DNA of 64,000 bases from Pseudomonas sp. efr-133-TYG-5 (GTDB lineage Bacteria; Pseudomonadota; Gammaproteobacteria; Pseudomonadales; Pseudomonadaceae). The position numbers and the translations under genes were made by a program. Shown in pieces: positions 1-10,041 of the stretch; within the stretch, counting starts at the first letter, position 1; every line of letters starts with the position of its first letter. The notes under the pieces are model-generated. The model saw nothing but the letters and a program-made list of their open reading frames with translations, was not told the DNA's origin and ran no database searches. The stretch spans positions 62,001-126,000 of the forward strand of contig NZ_JARVSM010000003.1 in assembly GCF_030209175.1 (NCBI RefSeq), written 5' to 3'.

Positions 1-3000
1 TCCGCGGCGCTGCACGATGGCTGACGCATACGGTCGTTCACCGCCTCGCGCACGAAGCGCGAATCCTCGAGGATCGCACTGGCGGTGCTGGCGTGGATTT
101 CCCCGGACAGGCTGTCGAAGGCATTGCGCGCACCGGCAACGCTGAGGTTGACGATTTCGTTCTGCAAAGCCGCCCCGGCCGGGCCGTTGCGGGTCAGGGC
201 CGACGCGGTGCTGGCCTGGTTGCCCGTGGCCGCGACATCGGCGAACGAGTTGTCGTTGCGACTGACCACCAGGTTCACCGCGTTGGCGTCGTACACCAGC
301 GTCGAGTCGAGGAACGCGTACTGCGGCAGATCGGCGGCGCTGAAGGTGCCGGTCACGCCGCCACCGGCGGTAATCAGCGAGTACACGGTGTTACCGGTGA
401 ACGGCGCCAGCGAGTTGACCTGCAAGCCGCCGCCCAGGGCCGCCGTGCCGCCGACCATCAGTGGCGTGGCGGTCGGCGAGCTGACTGTCAGGGCCAGGAC
501 ACCGTCGGCGGCGTTGGTCAGGTTACCGGCGACACTCAGGTTGCCGGCCTCGGCCCCCGATTGCACCACACCATGGTTGACCACCGAGCCGACGCTGCCA
601 TTACCGCTCAGCCCGGCGCCGTTGGCCACGGTGACTTGCCCGCCGAGGGAGGCCCGGCCGGCGCGACTGCCGACTTGCAGCACGCCCTGATCGACCGACA
701 CGGTGCCGCTGAACGGTTGATCGCCGGTCAACAGCAGCGTCCCCGCGCCACGTTTGGCGGTTGCGCCAAGACCGCGCAGCACACCGTTGAACTGACCATT
801 GACGTTCTGCTGGAACACCAGCGACGCGTTGTTGAGAATGTTGCCTTGCAGGCTGCTGGTGTCACCGATCAACGTGCCGCCGCTGACGGTGGTACCGCCG
901 CTGTAAGTGTTGGCGCCGCTCAGGATCAGCGTGCCGGAATCGAGTTTCTCGATACCGCCGGTGCCCACCAGCGGCGCCGAGATTTCTGCGCTCGCTCCGG
1001 CATTGACCCGCACGGGCGCCAGACTGCCATCCGCGCCATTCACCGGGGTCAGCGTTCCGCCAGCCCCTGGAACCAGGCTGTAACCACTCACCAGGAATTG
1101 CAGGCCGGTGAAGCGTTGGTTGCCAAGCACGGTGACCGTCCCGCCCTGCCCACCGAATACCGCGAACTGCCCGTTGGCAGCCAGCGCCTGGGTGCCGGTC
1201 GGATCGGTCCAGTTGGTGCCTGGCCCCCATACGCCGCTGCCGCCGCCAATGCTGCCGTCCGGATTGGTGGTGCCGCCATTCCAGAACTGCACCTCACCGG
1301 GCGTGCCCTGCACCAGCAGGTTGATCTGGTTGGCGATGGCGGTTTGCAGCGTCAGGTTGGCCGCCGACACCGGCAGGCTGCCGTAGACCAGACCGTTGTC
1401 GGTCAACGCGCCGCCGTAGCTGAACAACTGGTAGACCCCGGTGCCGAAGCCGCCGGCGTTGCTGATGTTCAGCGTACCGTCGAGTGTCAGGTTGCCGGCG
1501 ACGTTGACCACCGTAGTGGAGCTGGTCGCGGCGCCGAGGCTGAAGTCCAGGTTGGTTCCCGAGGACAATGCCAGTGCGCCGACCGACAGCGGTGTGGCAC
1601 CGCTGCCGCCGAGCAGCGTCGCACCATCGGCCAGCTGCACGGCACCGCCGAACTGGCCGCTGCCCGCGATCTTCGCCCCGCTGGCGACCGCGACATTGGC
1701 GCTATTGAGCACGCCGTCGACGCGCAAGGTACCGGCCTGCACCGTGGTGTTGCCGGTGAAGCCGTTGTTGCCGGCCAGCAGCAATTGCCCGGTGCCGGTC
1801 TTGTCCAGGCTGCCGTTGCCGGTGAGGTTACCGGTGTAGCTGCCGTCGCTGTTCTGCTCGAAGGTCAGCGCCGCGTTGTTGACGATCGCCCCTTGCAGGC
1901 TGCTGGTGTCGCCCCGCGTGCTGCCGCCGTTGAGCGTGGTGCCGCCGCTGTAGGTGTTGGCACCGCTGAGCACGAGGTCGCCAGTGCCGTTTTTCACCAG
2001 GCTGCCGGTGCCCGTGACGGCGCCGATCAGCGTGGTGTCCTGAGTGCCGGCCAGGGTCAGTTGCGCGCCAAGATTGATCGCGTTGGCCAGTTGCAGCGCC
2101 GCGCTGCTGTCCAGGCTGGCGTTGCCGAGCACGCTCAGTGCACCGCTACCGATGGCGCTGTTGTTGCCGAGGACCAGCGCCCCGCCGCTGAGTTGAGTGC
2201 CGCCGCTGTAGGTGTTGCTGCCGTTGAGGGTCAGGCTCGCAGCGCCGGTCTTGAGCAGACTGCCGGTGCCGCTGACCACGCCATCGAGCGTCAGGGCTTG
2301 GCTGCCGGCAACGTTCAGCGCGCCGTTGAGCAGCACGTCGTTGCCCAGGCTGACGGCCGCGTTGCTGTCCAGCGCGGTGCCGTCGGCGGCGGTCAGTACC
2401 CCGGTGCCCAGCGCAGCGTCGTTGCCGACCACGATCTTGCCGCCATTGAGCGCGGTACCGCCGGTGTAACCGTTGGCCGCATTGAGCACCAGGGTGCCGG
2501 TGTCGTACTTGCCGAGGGTGCCGGCGCCGTTGAGCGCGACATCCAGCGTCGCGGTGGCGTTCGGATCGACCCGCACCGACGCATTGCCGAGGGCACCGTT
2601 GACCAGGTTCAGCGAACCCGCGCTGCCGTTCTGCAGGTTGTAGCCATCGGTGACGAACTGCAGGCCGGTGACCGTCTGCGCACCATTGACCGTGACCGTG
2701 CCGGCCGCGCCCTGGAACACCGCGAAGTTGTTGGTCCAGGCCTGATTGGTGGTGCCGTTGACGTCGGTCCAGTTGGTGCTGCCGGTGCCCCAGGTACCGC
2801 TGCCGCCCTCCACGGCACCGTTGGCCACCAATTGGTTGCCGTCCCAGAACTGCACGGTGACACCCGGTGCGGTAACCAGCAGATTGACCTGGTTGGCCAG
2901 CGCGGTCTGCAGTTGCAGATCGCCCGGGGTGACGCTGCCCGGCACCGCGCCGATCAGCATGCCGTTGTCGGTCAGGCCGCCGGTGTAGTTGATCAGGCGA

Positions 3001-6000
3001 TACACGCCGCTGCCGAAGCCGCCGATGTCGCTGACGTTGAGGGTGCCGTCGAGGGTCAGGTTGCCGCCGACATTGACCAGCGCATTGCCGCCACCGGCGA
3101 CCGGGGCGCCGAGGCCGACATCGAAGTTAGCGTTGCCGTCGAACACCAGCGAGTCCACAGACAGCGTGCTGCCGGTCACGCCCGCCAGGTGCCCGCCATC
3201 GGCCACGGTCACGGCACCGGTCAAGGTGCCGCTGCCACCCAGCGTGCCGCCGTTGTTGACCAGCACATTGGCGCTGGCCAGCGAGCCGTTGACCTGCAGG
3301 GTGCCGGCATTGACGTTGGTGTCACCGGTGAGGTCGCTGATGCCGCTGAGGGTCAGCGTGCCGCTGCCGATTTTGCTCAGCCCGCCGGCACCGCTGAGGA
3401 CGCCGGCGAAGGTGCTGCTGAGGTTGTTGCCACCCAGGCTCAGGGTGTTGCCGGTGCCGATCAGCGCGGTGCCGCTGCCGGTGAGGCTGGCGAGGCTGCC
3501 CGAAGCGCCGAGGTTCAGCGCCGCGCCGCCACCGAGATTGACCGTGGCATTGTTGCCCAGCGCCGTGCCGCTGAGGGCGGTCAGGCTGCCCGCCAGCACG
3601 TCGAAAGTGCCGCTGAACGTGTTGTTGCCGGACAGCGTGACGTCGGCCAGACCGTTTTTGCTCAGAGTGCCCGCGCCGGCAATGACGCCGCCGAGGGTCA
3701 GGTTGTTGTTGCCGGCCAGACTGAGGTTGGCATTGACGTTGACGTCGTTGGCCAGCACCAGCGGCGCGCTGTTGTCGAGGCTGGAAGCGCCCGCCACGGT
3801 CAGTGCGCCGCTACCCAGGGCAGAACCGGTGCCGAGGGTCAGCGTACCGGCGTTCAGCGTGGTACCGCCGGTGTAGGTGTTGATGCCGTTGAGGGTCAGG
3901 TTCGACGCGCCGTTCTTGATCAGACCGCCGGCGCCGCTGACCACACCGCTGAGCGCGGCGTCACTGTTGCCGGTATTGGTCAGATTGGCGTTGAGCACCA
4001 CGTTGTTACCCAGCGACACCGAGGTGTTGCTGTCCAGCGCCGAGGCACCGGCCACGGTCAGATTGCCCAGACCGAGTGCGCCGTTGCTGCCGGCGGTCAG
4101 GGTGCCGGCGTTGAGGGTGACGCCGCCGAGGAAGTTGTTGGCCCCGCTCAGGATCAGGTTGGCCGCGCCATTCTTGGTCAGGCTGCCGGCGCCATTGATC
4201 GCGCCGCTCAGTGTCAGATCGTTGCTGCCGACAACACCAAGGTTGCCCGCCAGATTGATCGCGTTACCCGCCGTGAAGGCGCCGCTGGCATCCAATGTGG
4301 TGCCGTTCGCCGCGTTCAGTGTGGCCGAGCCCAGCGCGCTGTTCGACGCCAGAATCAATCCGCCGGCATTCAGCGCCACCGGGCCGAGGAAGGCATTGTT
4401 GCCGCCGAGGGTCAGGTTCGCTGCGCCATTCTTGATCAGGCCCCCGGTGCCGCCAATTGTCCCGTTGAGGGTCAGCGCATTGCTGCCGACCACGGTCAGG
4501 TTACCGTTGAGCGTCGCGGCGTTGCCGAGAGTCACGGCGGTGTTGCTGTCCAGTTGCGTACCGGCATTGGCGATCAGCGCGCCGCTGCCCAGCGCGGTGT
4601 TGCTGCCGACGACGATGGTGCCGCCATCCAGTTGCGTGCCACCGCTGTAGCTGTTGTTGCCGTTGAGTACCAGGGTGCCGGCATCGAGTTTGTTGAGGAT
4701 GCCGCTGCCGTTAATGTCCACGCCGACCGTGGCAGTCACGCCCGGATCGACCCGCATCGCCGTGGTGCCACCGCTGCCGTTGACGGCAGTCAGCAACCCT
4801 GACGAACCGTTGACCACGTTGTAGCCATCGGTGAGAAATTGCATTCCGGTAAACAGTTGCGTGCCGTTGACCGACACCGTGCCGGCCGTGCCCTGGAACA
4901 CCGCAAAATCGCCGGCCCAAGTCTGGTTCAGCGTGCCGTTGGAATTGGTCCAGTTGGTGCCACCGGCATTCCAGGTGCCGCTGCCACCATCCACCGTGCC
5001 GTTCGGGATGGTCTGGCTGCCGTCCCAGAAACGCAGGTTGGTGTTCGGTGCCGACACCACCAGGTTGATCTGATTGCCAAGGCTCTGCACGAGGATGTCG
5101 CCGAGGCCGTAACCCACCGGCACGCCGGCCACGGTCAAGCCGTTGTCGGTCAGTGCGCCGGTGTAGTTGAACAAGCGATAGACACCCACGCCGAAGCCGC
5201 CGGCATCAGTGACATTGAGGTTGCCGTCGAGGGTCAGGTTGCCGCCGATGTTCATCAGCGAGGTGGTCGATGGCGTCGCGAGGTTCGCGTCGACATTGCT
5301 GTTGGCGGCCAGCACCAGTGACCCGGCAGACAGCGTGTTGCCCGACGACAGCGCCAGATGACCGCCGTTGTTGATGTTCACCGTGCCGAGCGCCGAGCCG
5401 GTCCCGGTCAGGGTACCGCCGGTGTTGACGTTGACCTGGGCACTGGCCAGCGAACCGCTGAGGTTCAGACTGCCGCCGTTGATCGCCGTGTTGCCGGTGA
5501 TGCCGTTGATCCCGGTGAGATTCAGCGTCCCGGTGCCGACTTTGGTCAAGCCGCCGCTACCGCCGAGGTCGCCGTCGAAGGTGCTGGTACTGCTGACCCC
5601 GCCCACGGTCAATGTGTTGCCGCCGCCGATCTGCACGCTGCCGCTGCCGCTCAGGCCGTTGAGGCTGGCGTTGCTGCCGAGGTTGAGGCTGGCGCCGGCG
5701 CTGACATTGGCCCCGGAGGTATTGCCCAGCGCCCCGCTGCTCAGGGTAGTGACGCTGCCGGCGGCGATGTTCAGCGCACCGGTGAAGGTGTTGGTGCCGC
5801 TGAGCGCCAAGTCATCCAGACCGGTTTTGGTCAGGCTGCCTGCACCGTCGATCACGCCGCTGAGAGTCAGGCCGTTGTTGCCCGCCAGGGTCAGCCCGGC
5901 ATCGAGAGTGATGTTGTTACCGAGGGTGAAGGCACTGCTGTTGTCCAACGTTGCGGCGCCACCGACGGTGAGCGTGCCGCTGCCCAAGGCGCCGGGTGCG

Positions 6001-9000
6001 CCGACGGTCAGGGTGCCGGCGTTGAGGGTGGTGCCGCCGCTGAAGGTGTTGGTGCCGTTGACGGTCAGGTTGGCGCTGCCGTTCTTGACCAGTTGGCCGG
6101 TGCCACTGAGCACGCCGCCGAGGGTCAGGTTCTGCGTACCGCCCACGCTCAGCGCTGCGTTCAGCACGACCGCGTTGGCCAGGCTGACCAGCGGCGAACT
6201 GCTGTCGAGGGTTGCCGCACCGCCAACGGTCAAGGCGCCGGTGCCGAGCGCCGAACTGTTGCCGACGGTCAGGGTGCCGGCATTCAGGGTGGTGCCGCCG
6301 ACGTAGGTGTTGCTGCCGTTGAGGCTCAAGTTGGCCGCGCCGTTTTTCACCAGGCTGCCGGCACCGGCGGCGGTTCCGCTGAGGGTCAGATCCGCGCTGC
6401 CGCCGACATTGAGCGCCCCGGCGAGGTTAACCTGATTGCCCAGAGTGACGGCGGTATTGGTATCCAGCGTGGTGCCCGCCGCGGCGTTCAAGGCGCCGCT
6501 GCCGATCGCGGTATTGCTGCCGACAATCAGCTTGCCGGCGTTCAGCGCGGTGTTGCCGAAGTAGGTGTTGGCGCCGTTGAGGGTCAGGTCGGCGGCGCCG
6601 TTCTTGACCAGGCCACCGATGCCGGCGACCACGCCGCCGAGGGTCAGTGCGTTGCTGCCGCCCACAGTCAGAGCGCCGCCGAGGTTGACGTTGTTGGCCA
6701 GGCTGACGGCGCTGCTGGCATCCAGCGTGGTGCCGTTCGAAGCGTTCAGTGTGCCCGTGCCGAGGGCGGTGTTGGCGCCGACGATCAGCGAACCGGCGTT
6801 CAGTGCCGTAGTGCCGGTGTAGGTGTTATTGCCATTGAGGGTCAGGCTGGAGGCGCCGGTCTTGATCAATCCGTTGGCGCCGCTGATCACACCGCCCAGG
6901 GTCAGCGCGTTGGCGCCGCCAGTGGTGAGATTGGCGTTGAGAATCACGTCGTTGTTCAGGGTCACGGCCGAGCTGCTGTTGAGCGTGCTCGCGCCTTCCA
7001 CCGACAAGGCACCGCTGCCCAACGCCGCGCCGTTGCCGACCGTCAGGCTACCGGCATTCAGCGTGGTGCCACCGCTGTAAGTGTTGCTGCCGTTGAGCGT
7101 GAGATTGGCAGCGCCGTTTTTCACCAGTTGGCTGGCGCCACTGATCACGCCGCCGAGGGTCAGTGCGTTGCTGCCGCCGATGCCCAGGCTGTTGTTGAGG
7201 ATGAGGCTGTTGTTCAGCGTCACCGCCGCGTTGCTGTCGAGGGTCGCCACACCACCGACGGTGATGTTGCCGCTGCCGAGCGCCGCATTGGCGCCGGCGG
7301 TGATAGTGCCGGCGTTTAGCGCGACGGGGCCGAGAAAGGTATTGGCGCCGTTGAGAATCAGGTTGGCCGCGCCGTTCTTGGTCAGTCCGCCGCTGCCGCT
7401 GACGATGCCACCGAGGGTCAGGTTGGCGCTGCCGCCGATGTTCAGATTACCGCCGAGCGCGACCGCGTTGGTCAGCGCCACGGCGGTACTGGCATCGAGC
7501 GTGCTGCCCGCCGCCGTGGTCAACGCGCCAGTGCCCAGCGCGGTGTTGCTGCCGACAATCAGCGTGCCGGCATTGAGCGCGGTACCGCCGGAGAAGGTGT
7601 TGTTGCCGCTCAGGCTCAGGTTTGCGGTGCCGTTCTTGATCAGGCTGCCGGCGCCGCTGACCACACCGCTCAGGCCCAGTGCCTGGGTGCCGCCGATAGT
7701 CAGCCCGCCTGCCAGTGCGACGGCATTGGCCAGGGTCACCGCGGTGGTCGCATCCAGTGTGGTGCCGGCCGCTGCGTTCAACGCGCCAGTGCCCAGCGCA
7801 GTGTTGCTGCCGACGAACAGACTGCCGGCATTGAGCGCCGTGGTGCCGGAATTGGTGTTGTTGCCGGTCAGGGTCAGGCTGGCAGTGCCGGACTTGGTGA
7901 TGCCGCCGGTGCCGGACAGCACGCCGCCCAGGGTCAGGGCATTGCTGCCGAGCACGTTCAACGCACCGGTGATGCCGACGTTGTTGGCCAGGGTCACGTT
8001 GCCAGTGCTGTCGAGGCTGGTGCCGTTGCCGGTGTTGAGTACACCTGTACCCAGTGCGTTGTTGTTGCCGACGCGCAAGGTGCCGGCGCTGAGACTGGTG
8101 ATCCCGGTGTAGGTGTTGGTGCCGTTGAGGGTCAGGCTGCCGCTGCCGGTTTTGCTCAGGTTGGCGGCGCCGCTGATGACCCCGCCCAGGGTCAACGCCC
8201 CGGTGCCGGTTGCAGTCAGGGTGCTGTTGAGCGTGATCGCGTTAGCCAGCGAAATCGGCGTCGCCGCCGAGATGCTCGAAGAGCCGCCAACAGTGATGCC
8301 GCCGGAGCTGAACGCCTGGTTGTTGCCCACCTGCACCACACCGCCATTGAGCACGGTGTTGCCGGTGTAAGTGTTGATACCGTTGAGGTTGAGCTGACCG
8401 CTGCCGATCTTGGTCAGGCCGCCGCTGCCGGAGATCACGCCGTTCAGGGCCGTGCCGTTGATGCCCTGCAGGGTCAGGCCGCTGGCGCCCAGATTGATCT
8501 GGTTGGCCAGCGTCAAACCGGCATTGCTGGCCTGCAGAATCCCGCCGTTGGACGTCAGCACACCGCTGCCGAACGCCGCGTTGTCGTTGAACTGGGCAAC
8601 ACCGCCGTTGAGCGTGGTGGCGCCGCTGACCAATGGCCCCTGCAAGGTCCAGGTGCCGCTGTTGAGGGTCAGGTTGTTGAAGTTGACGTAGGTCGCGCTG
8701 GACGCCGTGCCGCTTCCGGAGGTGCCGCCGCCGAGGCCGATCGGGTTTTGCAGGATCAGCGTGTTGGTACCCGCCGCACCGCCATCGATCGTCCCGGTCG
8801 GGGCAAAGGTCAGGTTGATGCCGATCAGGCCACCGAGGCCGACGGAGACTTGCACACCGTCGCCGACGTTAACGCTGGAACCGGTGATCGCATAGAACGT
8901 GTTGGTGCTGCCCGCCCCCATCGACACACCGCCGGTGATGTTGCCGGCGTTGGTGAACGTGTTGCCCGCCACTGACGTCTCGAACGCAATCCGGCCGTTG

Positions 9001-9632
9001 ATGGTGCCGCTGGCACTGTTGGTCATGTTGACTTGCGAACCGCCATATACCCCGACCACCGGGGTATCGGCCAGCGTGATGCCGCCTACCGACAGCCCGG
9101 TGGAGGTGATGATGCCGTCGTTGGTGATGGTCGTGGTGCCCGACACCGAGTTGTTCACCGCAATCCCCAGACCGTCGATGCTGGTCAGATTGAGACCGAG
9201 CAACATGCCGGTGCCGCGAATGATCCCGGTGGCGTTGTTGACGACGTTCACCGTGCTGGTCGCGCCGCTGCCGATGAACGCACCGCCACTGAGGATCGAG
9301 ACCAGGCCCAGCAAGGCCGGGTCGAGGGTGCCGGAGTTGTTCAGGTTGATGTTGGCCCCGGTCAGGTTGAGCACTTTGCCACCCAGGGTCGCGTTCATCT
9401 GTGCACCGTTGGTGACGTTGACCGTCAATCCGCTGGTGGCACTGCTGTAGTCATTGAGAAACAGCGGCAGCGTCGGGACGCCCGAACAGGTAATCGTCGA
9501 ACCGGCCGCCGAGCAGGTGGCGAGCGCCTGCTCGCTGAACCCACCGAACAGCAGTCCGGCAACGCTCAGGTGCACGGCAAGGGAAAGAGGGGAAAAACGC
9601 GAGACGAGGGCAATACCAGACCTTGCTTCCAC
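1..9632 (-). CDS. Giant PATR-repeat autotransporter, 3' end cut by window edge
   Basis: The frame is open from a GTG at 9632 to base 1, about 3210 codons, and continues beyond the window. AAGGAG at 9644-9639 lies six bases before the GTG. Residues 1-39 form a signal peptide ending ALA before TC. The passenger is rich in Gly, Asn, Thr, Ser and Leu and consists of autotransporter-associated beta-strand repeats (motifs like LTLNGTNTYTG..TLNAGTL.VG). Near the left edge (bases 1-100) the sequence reads IHASTASAILEDSRFVREAV, which resembles the start of an autotransporter beta-barrel (SGE-hA..), so only the barrel is missing. Family knowledge: type Va secretion of a beta-helical passenger, usually an adhesin or biofilm protein; its ligand cannot be told. 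Frame continuity was checked at several points (near 9632, 4844, 1112 and 98), not base by base. Confidence 0.93.
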   Translation of the reverse strand, partial: MEARSGIALVSRFSPLSLAVHLSVAGLLFGGFSEQALATCSAAGSTITCSGVPTLPLFLNDYSSATSGLTVNVTNGAQMNATLGGKVLNLTGANINLNNSGTLDPALLGLVSILSGGAFIGSGATSTVNVVNNATGIIRGTGMLLGLNLTSIDGLGIAVNNSVSGTTTITNDGIITSTGLSVGGITLADTPVVGVYGGSQVNMTNSASGTINGRIAFETSVAGNTFTNAGNITGGVSMGAGSTNTFYAITGSSVNVGDGVQVSVGLGGLIGINLTFAPTGTIDGGAAGTNTLILQNPIGLGGGTSGSGTASSATYVNFNNLTLNSGTWTLQGPLVSGATTLNGGVAQFNDNAAFGSGVLTSNGGILQASNAGLTLANQINLGASGLTLQGINGTALNGVISGSGGLTKIGSGQLNLNGINTYTGNTVLNGGVVQVGNNQAFSSGGITVGGSSSISAATPISLANAITLNSTLTATGTGALTLGGVISGAANLSKTGSGSLTLNGTNTYTGITSLSAGTLRVGNNNALGTGVLNTGNGTSLDSTGNVTLANNVGITGALNVLGSNALTLGGVLSGTGGITKSGTASLTLTGNNTNSGTTALNAGSLFVGSNTALGTGALNAAAGTTLDATTAVTLANAVALAGGLTIGGTQALGLSGVVSGAGSLIKNGTANLSLSGNNTFSGGTALNAGTLIVGSNTALGTGALTTAAGSTLDASTAVALTNAVALGGNLNIGGSANLTLGGIVSGSGGLTKNGAANLILNGANTFLGPVALNAGTITAGANAALGSGNITVGGVATLDSNAAVTLNNSLILNNSLGIGGSNALTLGGVISGASQLVKNGAANLTLNGSNTYSGGTTLNAGSLTVGNGAALGSGALSVEGASTLNSSSAVTLNNDVILNANLTTGGANALTLGGVISGANGLIKTGASSLTLNGNNTYTGTTALNAGSLIVGANTALGTGTLNASNGTTLDASSAVSLANNVNLGGALTVGGSNALTLGGVVAGIGGLVKNGAADLTLNGANTYFGNTALNAGKLIVGSNTAIGSGALNAAAGTTLDTNTAVTLGNQVNLAGALNVGGSADLTLSGTAAGAGSLVKNGAANLSLNGSNTYVGGTTLNAGTLTVGNSSALGTGALTVGGAATLDSSSPLVSLANAVVLNAALSVGGTQNLTLGGVLSGTGQLVKNGSANLTVNGTNTFSGGTTLNAGTLTVGAPGALGSGTLTVGGAATLDNSSAFTLGNNITLDAGLTLAGNNGLTLSGVIDGAGSLTKTGLDDLALSGTNTFTGALNIAAGSVTTLSSGALGNTSGANVSAGASLNLGSNASLNGLSGSGSVQIGGGNTLTVGGVSSTSTFDGDLGGSGGLTKVGTGTLNLTGINGITGNTAINGGSLNLSGSLASAQVNVNTGGTLTGTGSALGTVNINNGGHLALSSGNTLSAGSLVLAANSNVDANLATPSTTSLMNIGGNLTLDGNLNVTDAGGFGVGVYRLFNYTGALTDNGLTVAGVPVGYGLGDILVQSLGNQINLVVSAPNTNLRFWDGSQTIPNGTVDGGSGTWNAGGTNWTNSNGTLNQTWAGDFAVFQGTAGTVSVNGTQLFTGMQFLTDGYNVVNGSSGLLTAVNGSGGTTAMRVDPGVTATVGVDINGSGILNKLDAGTLVLNGNNSYSGGTQLDGGTIVVGSNTALGSGALIANAGTQLDSNTAVTLGNAATLNGNLTVVGSNALTLNGTIGGTGGLIKNGAANLTLGGNNAFLGPVALNAGGLILASNSALGSATLNAANGTTLDASGAFTAGNAINLAGNLGVVGSNDLTLSGAINGAGSLTKNGAANLILSGANNFLGGVTLNAGTLTAGSNGALGLGNLTVAGASALDSNTSVSLGNNVVLNANLTNTGNSDAALSGVVSGAGGLIKNGASNLTLNGINTYTGGTTLNAGTLTLGTGSALGSGALTVAGASSLDNSAPLVLANDVNVNANLSLAGNNNLTLGGVIAGAGTLSKNGLADVTLSGNNTFSGTFDVLAGSLTALSGTALGNNATVNLGGGAALNLGASGSLASLTGSGTALIGTGNTLSLGGNNLSSTFAGVLSGAGGLSKIGSGTLTLSGISDLTGDTNVNAGTLQVNGSLASANVLVNNGGTLGGSGTLTGAVTVADGGHLAGVTGSTLSVDSLVFDGNANFDVGLGAPVAGGGNALVNVGGNLTLDGTLNVSDIGGFGSGVYRLINYTGGLTDNGMLIGAVPGSVTPGDLQLQTALANQVNLLVTAPGVTVQFWDGNQLVANGAVEGGSGTWGTGSTNWTDVNGTTNQAWTNNFAVFQGAAGTVTVNGAQTVTGLQFVTDGYNLQNGSAGSLNLVNGALGNASVRVDPNATATLDVALNGAGTLGKYDTGTLVLNAANGYTGGTALNGGKIVVGNDAALGTGVLTAADGTALDSNAAVSLGNDVLLNGALNVAGSQALTLDGVVSGTGSLLKTGAASLTLNGSNTYSGGTQLSGGALVLGNNSAIGSGALSVLGNASLDSSAALQLANAINLGAQLTLAGTQDTTLIGAVTGTGSLVKNGTGDLVLSGANTYSGGTTLNGGSTRGDTSSLQGAIVNNAALTFEQNSDGSYTGNLTGNGSLDKTGTGQLLLAGNNGFTGNTTVQAGTLRVDGVLNSANVAVASGAKIAGSGQFGGAVQLADGATLLGGSGATPLSVGALALSSGTNLDFSLGAATSSTTVVNVAGNLTLDGTLNISNAGGFGTGVYQLFSYGGALTDNGLVYGSLPVSAANLTLQTAIANQINLLVQGTPGEVQFWNGGTTNPDGSIGGGSGVWGPGTNWTDPTGTQALAANGQFAVFGGQGGTVTVLGNQRFTGLQFLVSGYSLVPGAGGTLTPVNGADGSLAPVRVNAGASAEISAPLVGTGGIEKLDSGTLILSGANTYSGGTTVSGGTLIGDTSSLQGNILNNASLVFQQNVNGQFNGVLRGLGATAKRGAGTLLLTGDQPFSGTVSVDQGVLQVGSRAGRASLGGQVTVANGAGLSGNGSVGSVVNHGVVQSGAEAGNLSVAGNLTNAADGVLALTVSSPTATPLMVGGTAALGGGLQVNSLAPFTGNTVYSLITAGGGVTGTFSAADLPQYAFLDSTLVYDANAVNLVVSRNDNSFADVAATGNQASTASALTRNGPAGAALQNEIVNLSVAGARNAFDSLSGEIHASTASAILEDSRFVREAVNDRMRQPSCSAA
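1078..5065 (-). repeat. Three copies of a Trp-containing super-module in the passenger
   Basis: At about 1078-1330, 2640-2890 and 4828-5065 the passenger repeats a distinct block. It starts with (R/Q)FW(D/N)G, passes through GSG.W and NWT, then FAVF.G..GTV.V, and ends G(L/M)QF(L/V)..GY. The copies are 1.6 and 2.2 kb apart, with ordinary PATR units between. They may mark duplicated long segments, so the passenger probably grew by both unit-level and kilobase-level duplication. Confidence 0.8.
5788..8625 (-). repeat. Tandem 258-bp (86-residue) PATR units
   Basis: The landmark encoding L.L.G.NT(Y/F) recurs at about 5788, 6045, 6303, 6562, 6820, 7078, 7336, 7594, 7851, 8110 and 8368, which is ten steps totalling 2580 bp, or 258 bp each. 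Looser copies occur at about 3619, 3877, 4132, 4391 and 4650, and singly at 901, 1951, 2212 and 2463. Each unit holds a beta-strand repeat followed by a short linker of the type LDSS.AVTLAN. Confidence 0.9.
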
Positions 9633-10014
9633 GGGCTACTCCTTGTCGTGGCCAAATTCTTCCTTGAAGGCGTGCAACGCGGCGCGGGTTTCACACGCGG
9701 ATCAAGACAGCGACGGTCATCACACAACCGTGTCATTGCTGAAACACGCTAGCCGACGCCCCGCGATGGAGCATTGGTCAAATGGCATTAATACTTTGGT
9801 GTTAGAGGTTTCTGGAATAAGCGCCGCAGCGGCGCCCGCCCCCGTATTTGCGGGCGCTGGCCGCAAGTGGGCGAGCCAGAGGGGTTCGCTCGCCCAGGAC
9901 AAAAAAATGTCGGGTGCCATGTAAAGCCACCCTGATCCGCGGTTTTCCGGAGGACATGACCGATCCGTCAGTTAAATCGGCGAAACCGGCGAAATTTCAG
10001 TGCATTGCAGAAAC

Positions 10015-10030
10015 TGGTACGGCTTGTGCA
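10015..10030 (+). promoter_or_regulatory. Sigma-54-like -24/-12 element before tsx-nup
   Basis: TGGTACGGCTTGTGCA has GG and GC ten bases apart and matches TGGCACR-N4-TTGCW at all but two defined positions. It overlaps the palindrome at 10026-10041, so either reading may be the functional one. Weak evidence alone. Confidence 0.35.
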
Positions 10031-10041
10031 AACGTTTGCGT
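10026..10041. promoter_or_regulatory. PurR/LacI-type operator before tsx-nup
   Basis: GTGCAAACGTTTGCGT contains the perfect 12-bp palindrome GCAAACGTTTGC and differs little from the enteric PurR box (ACGCAAACGTTTGCGT-like). A second right half-site ACGTTTTCGT lies at 10055-10064. The site is 80 bp before a nucleoside-uptake operon, which fits purine-responsive repression by a LacI-family protein. No such regulator is encoded in the window. Confidence 0.65.

Noticed and set aside
93..4802. A 1569-codon open frame on the plus strand, and several more to 9450
   Set aside because: It is antisense to the PATR autotransporter. The composition (Gln/Arg/His/Val-rich) and repeat structure mirror the opposite strand, where signal peptide, ribosome site and family motifs are clear.
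5788..8625. Regular spacing as a CRISPR-like array
   Set aside because: The 258-bp period lies wholly in frame within a coding repeat and has no short repeat with unique spacers.
9832..9896. Two short hairpins as terminators
   Set aside because: Neither is followed by a T tract on either strand and no gene ends here.
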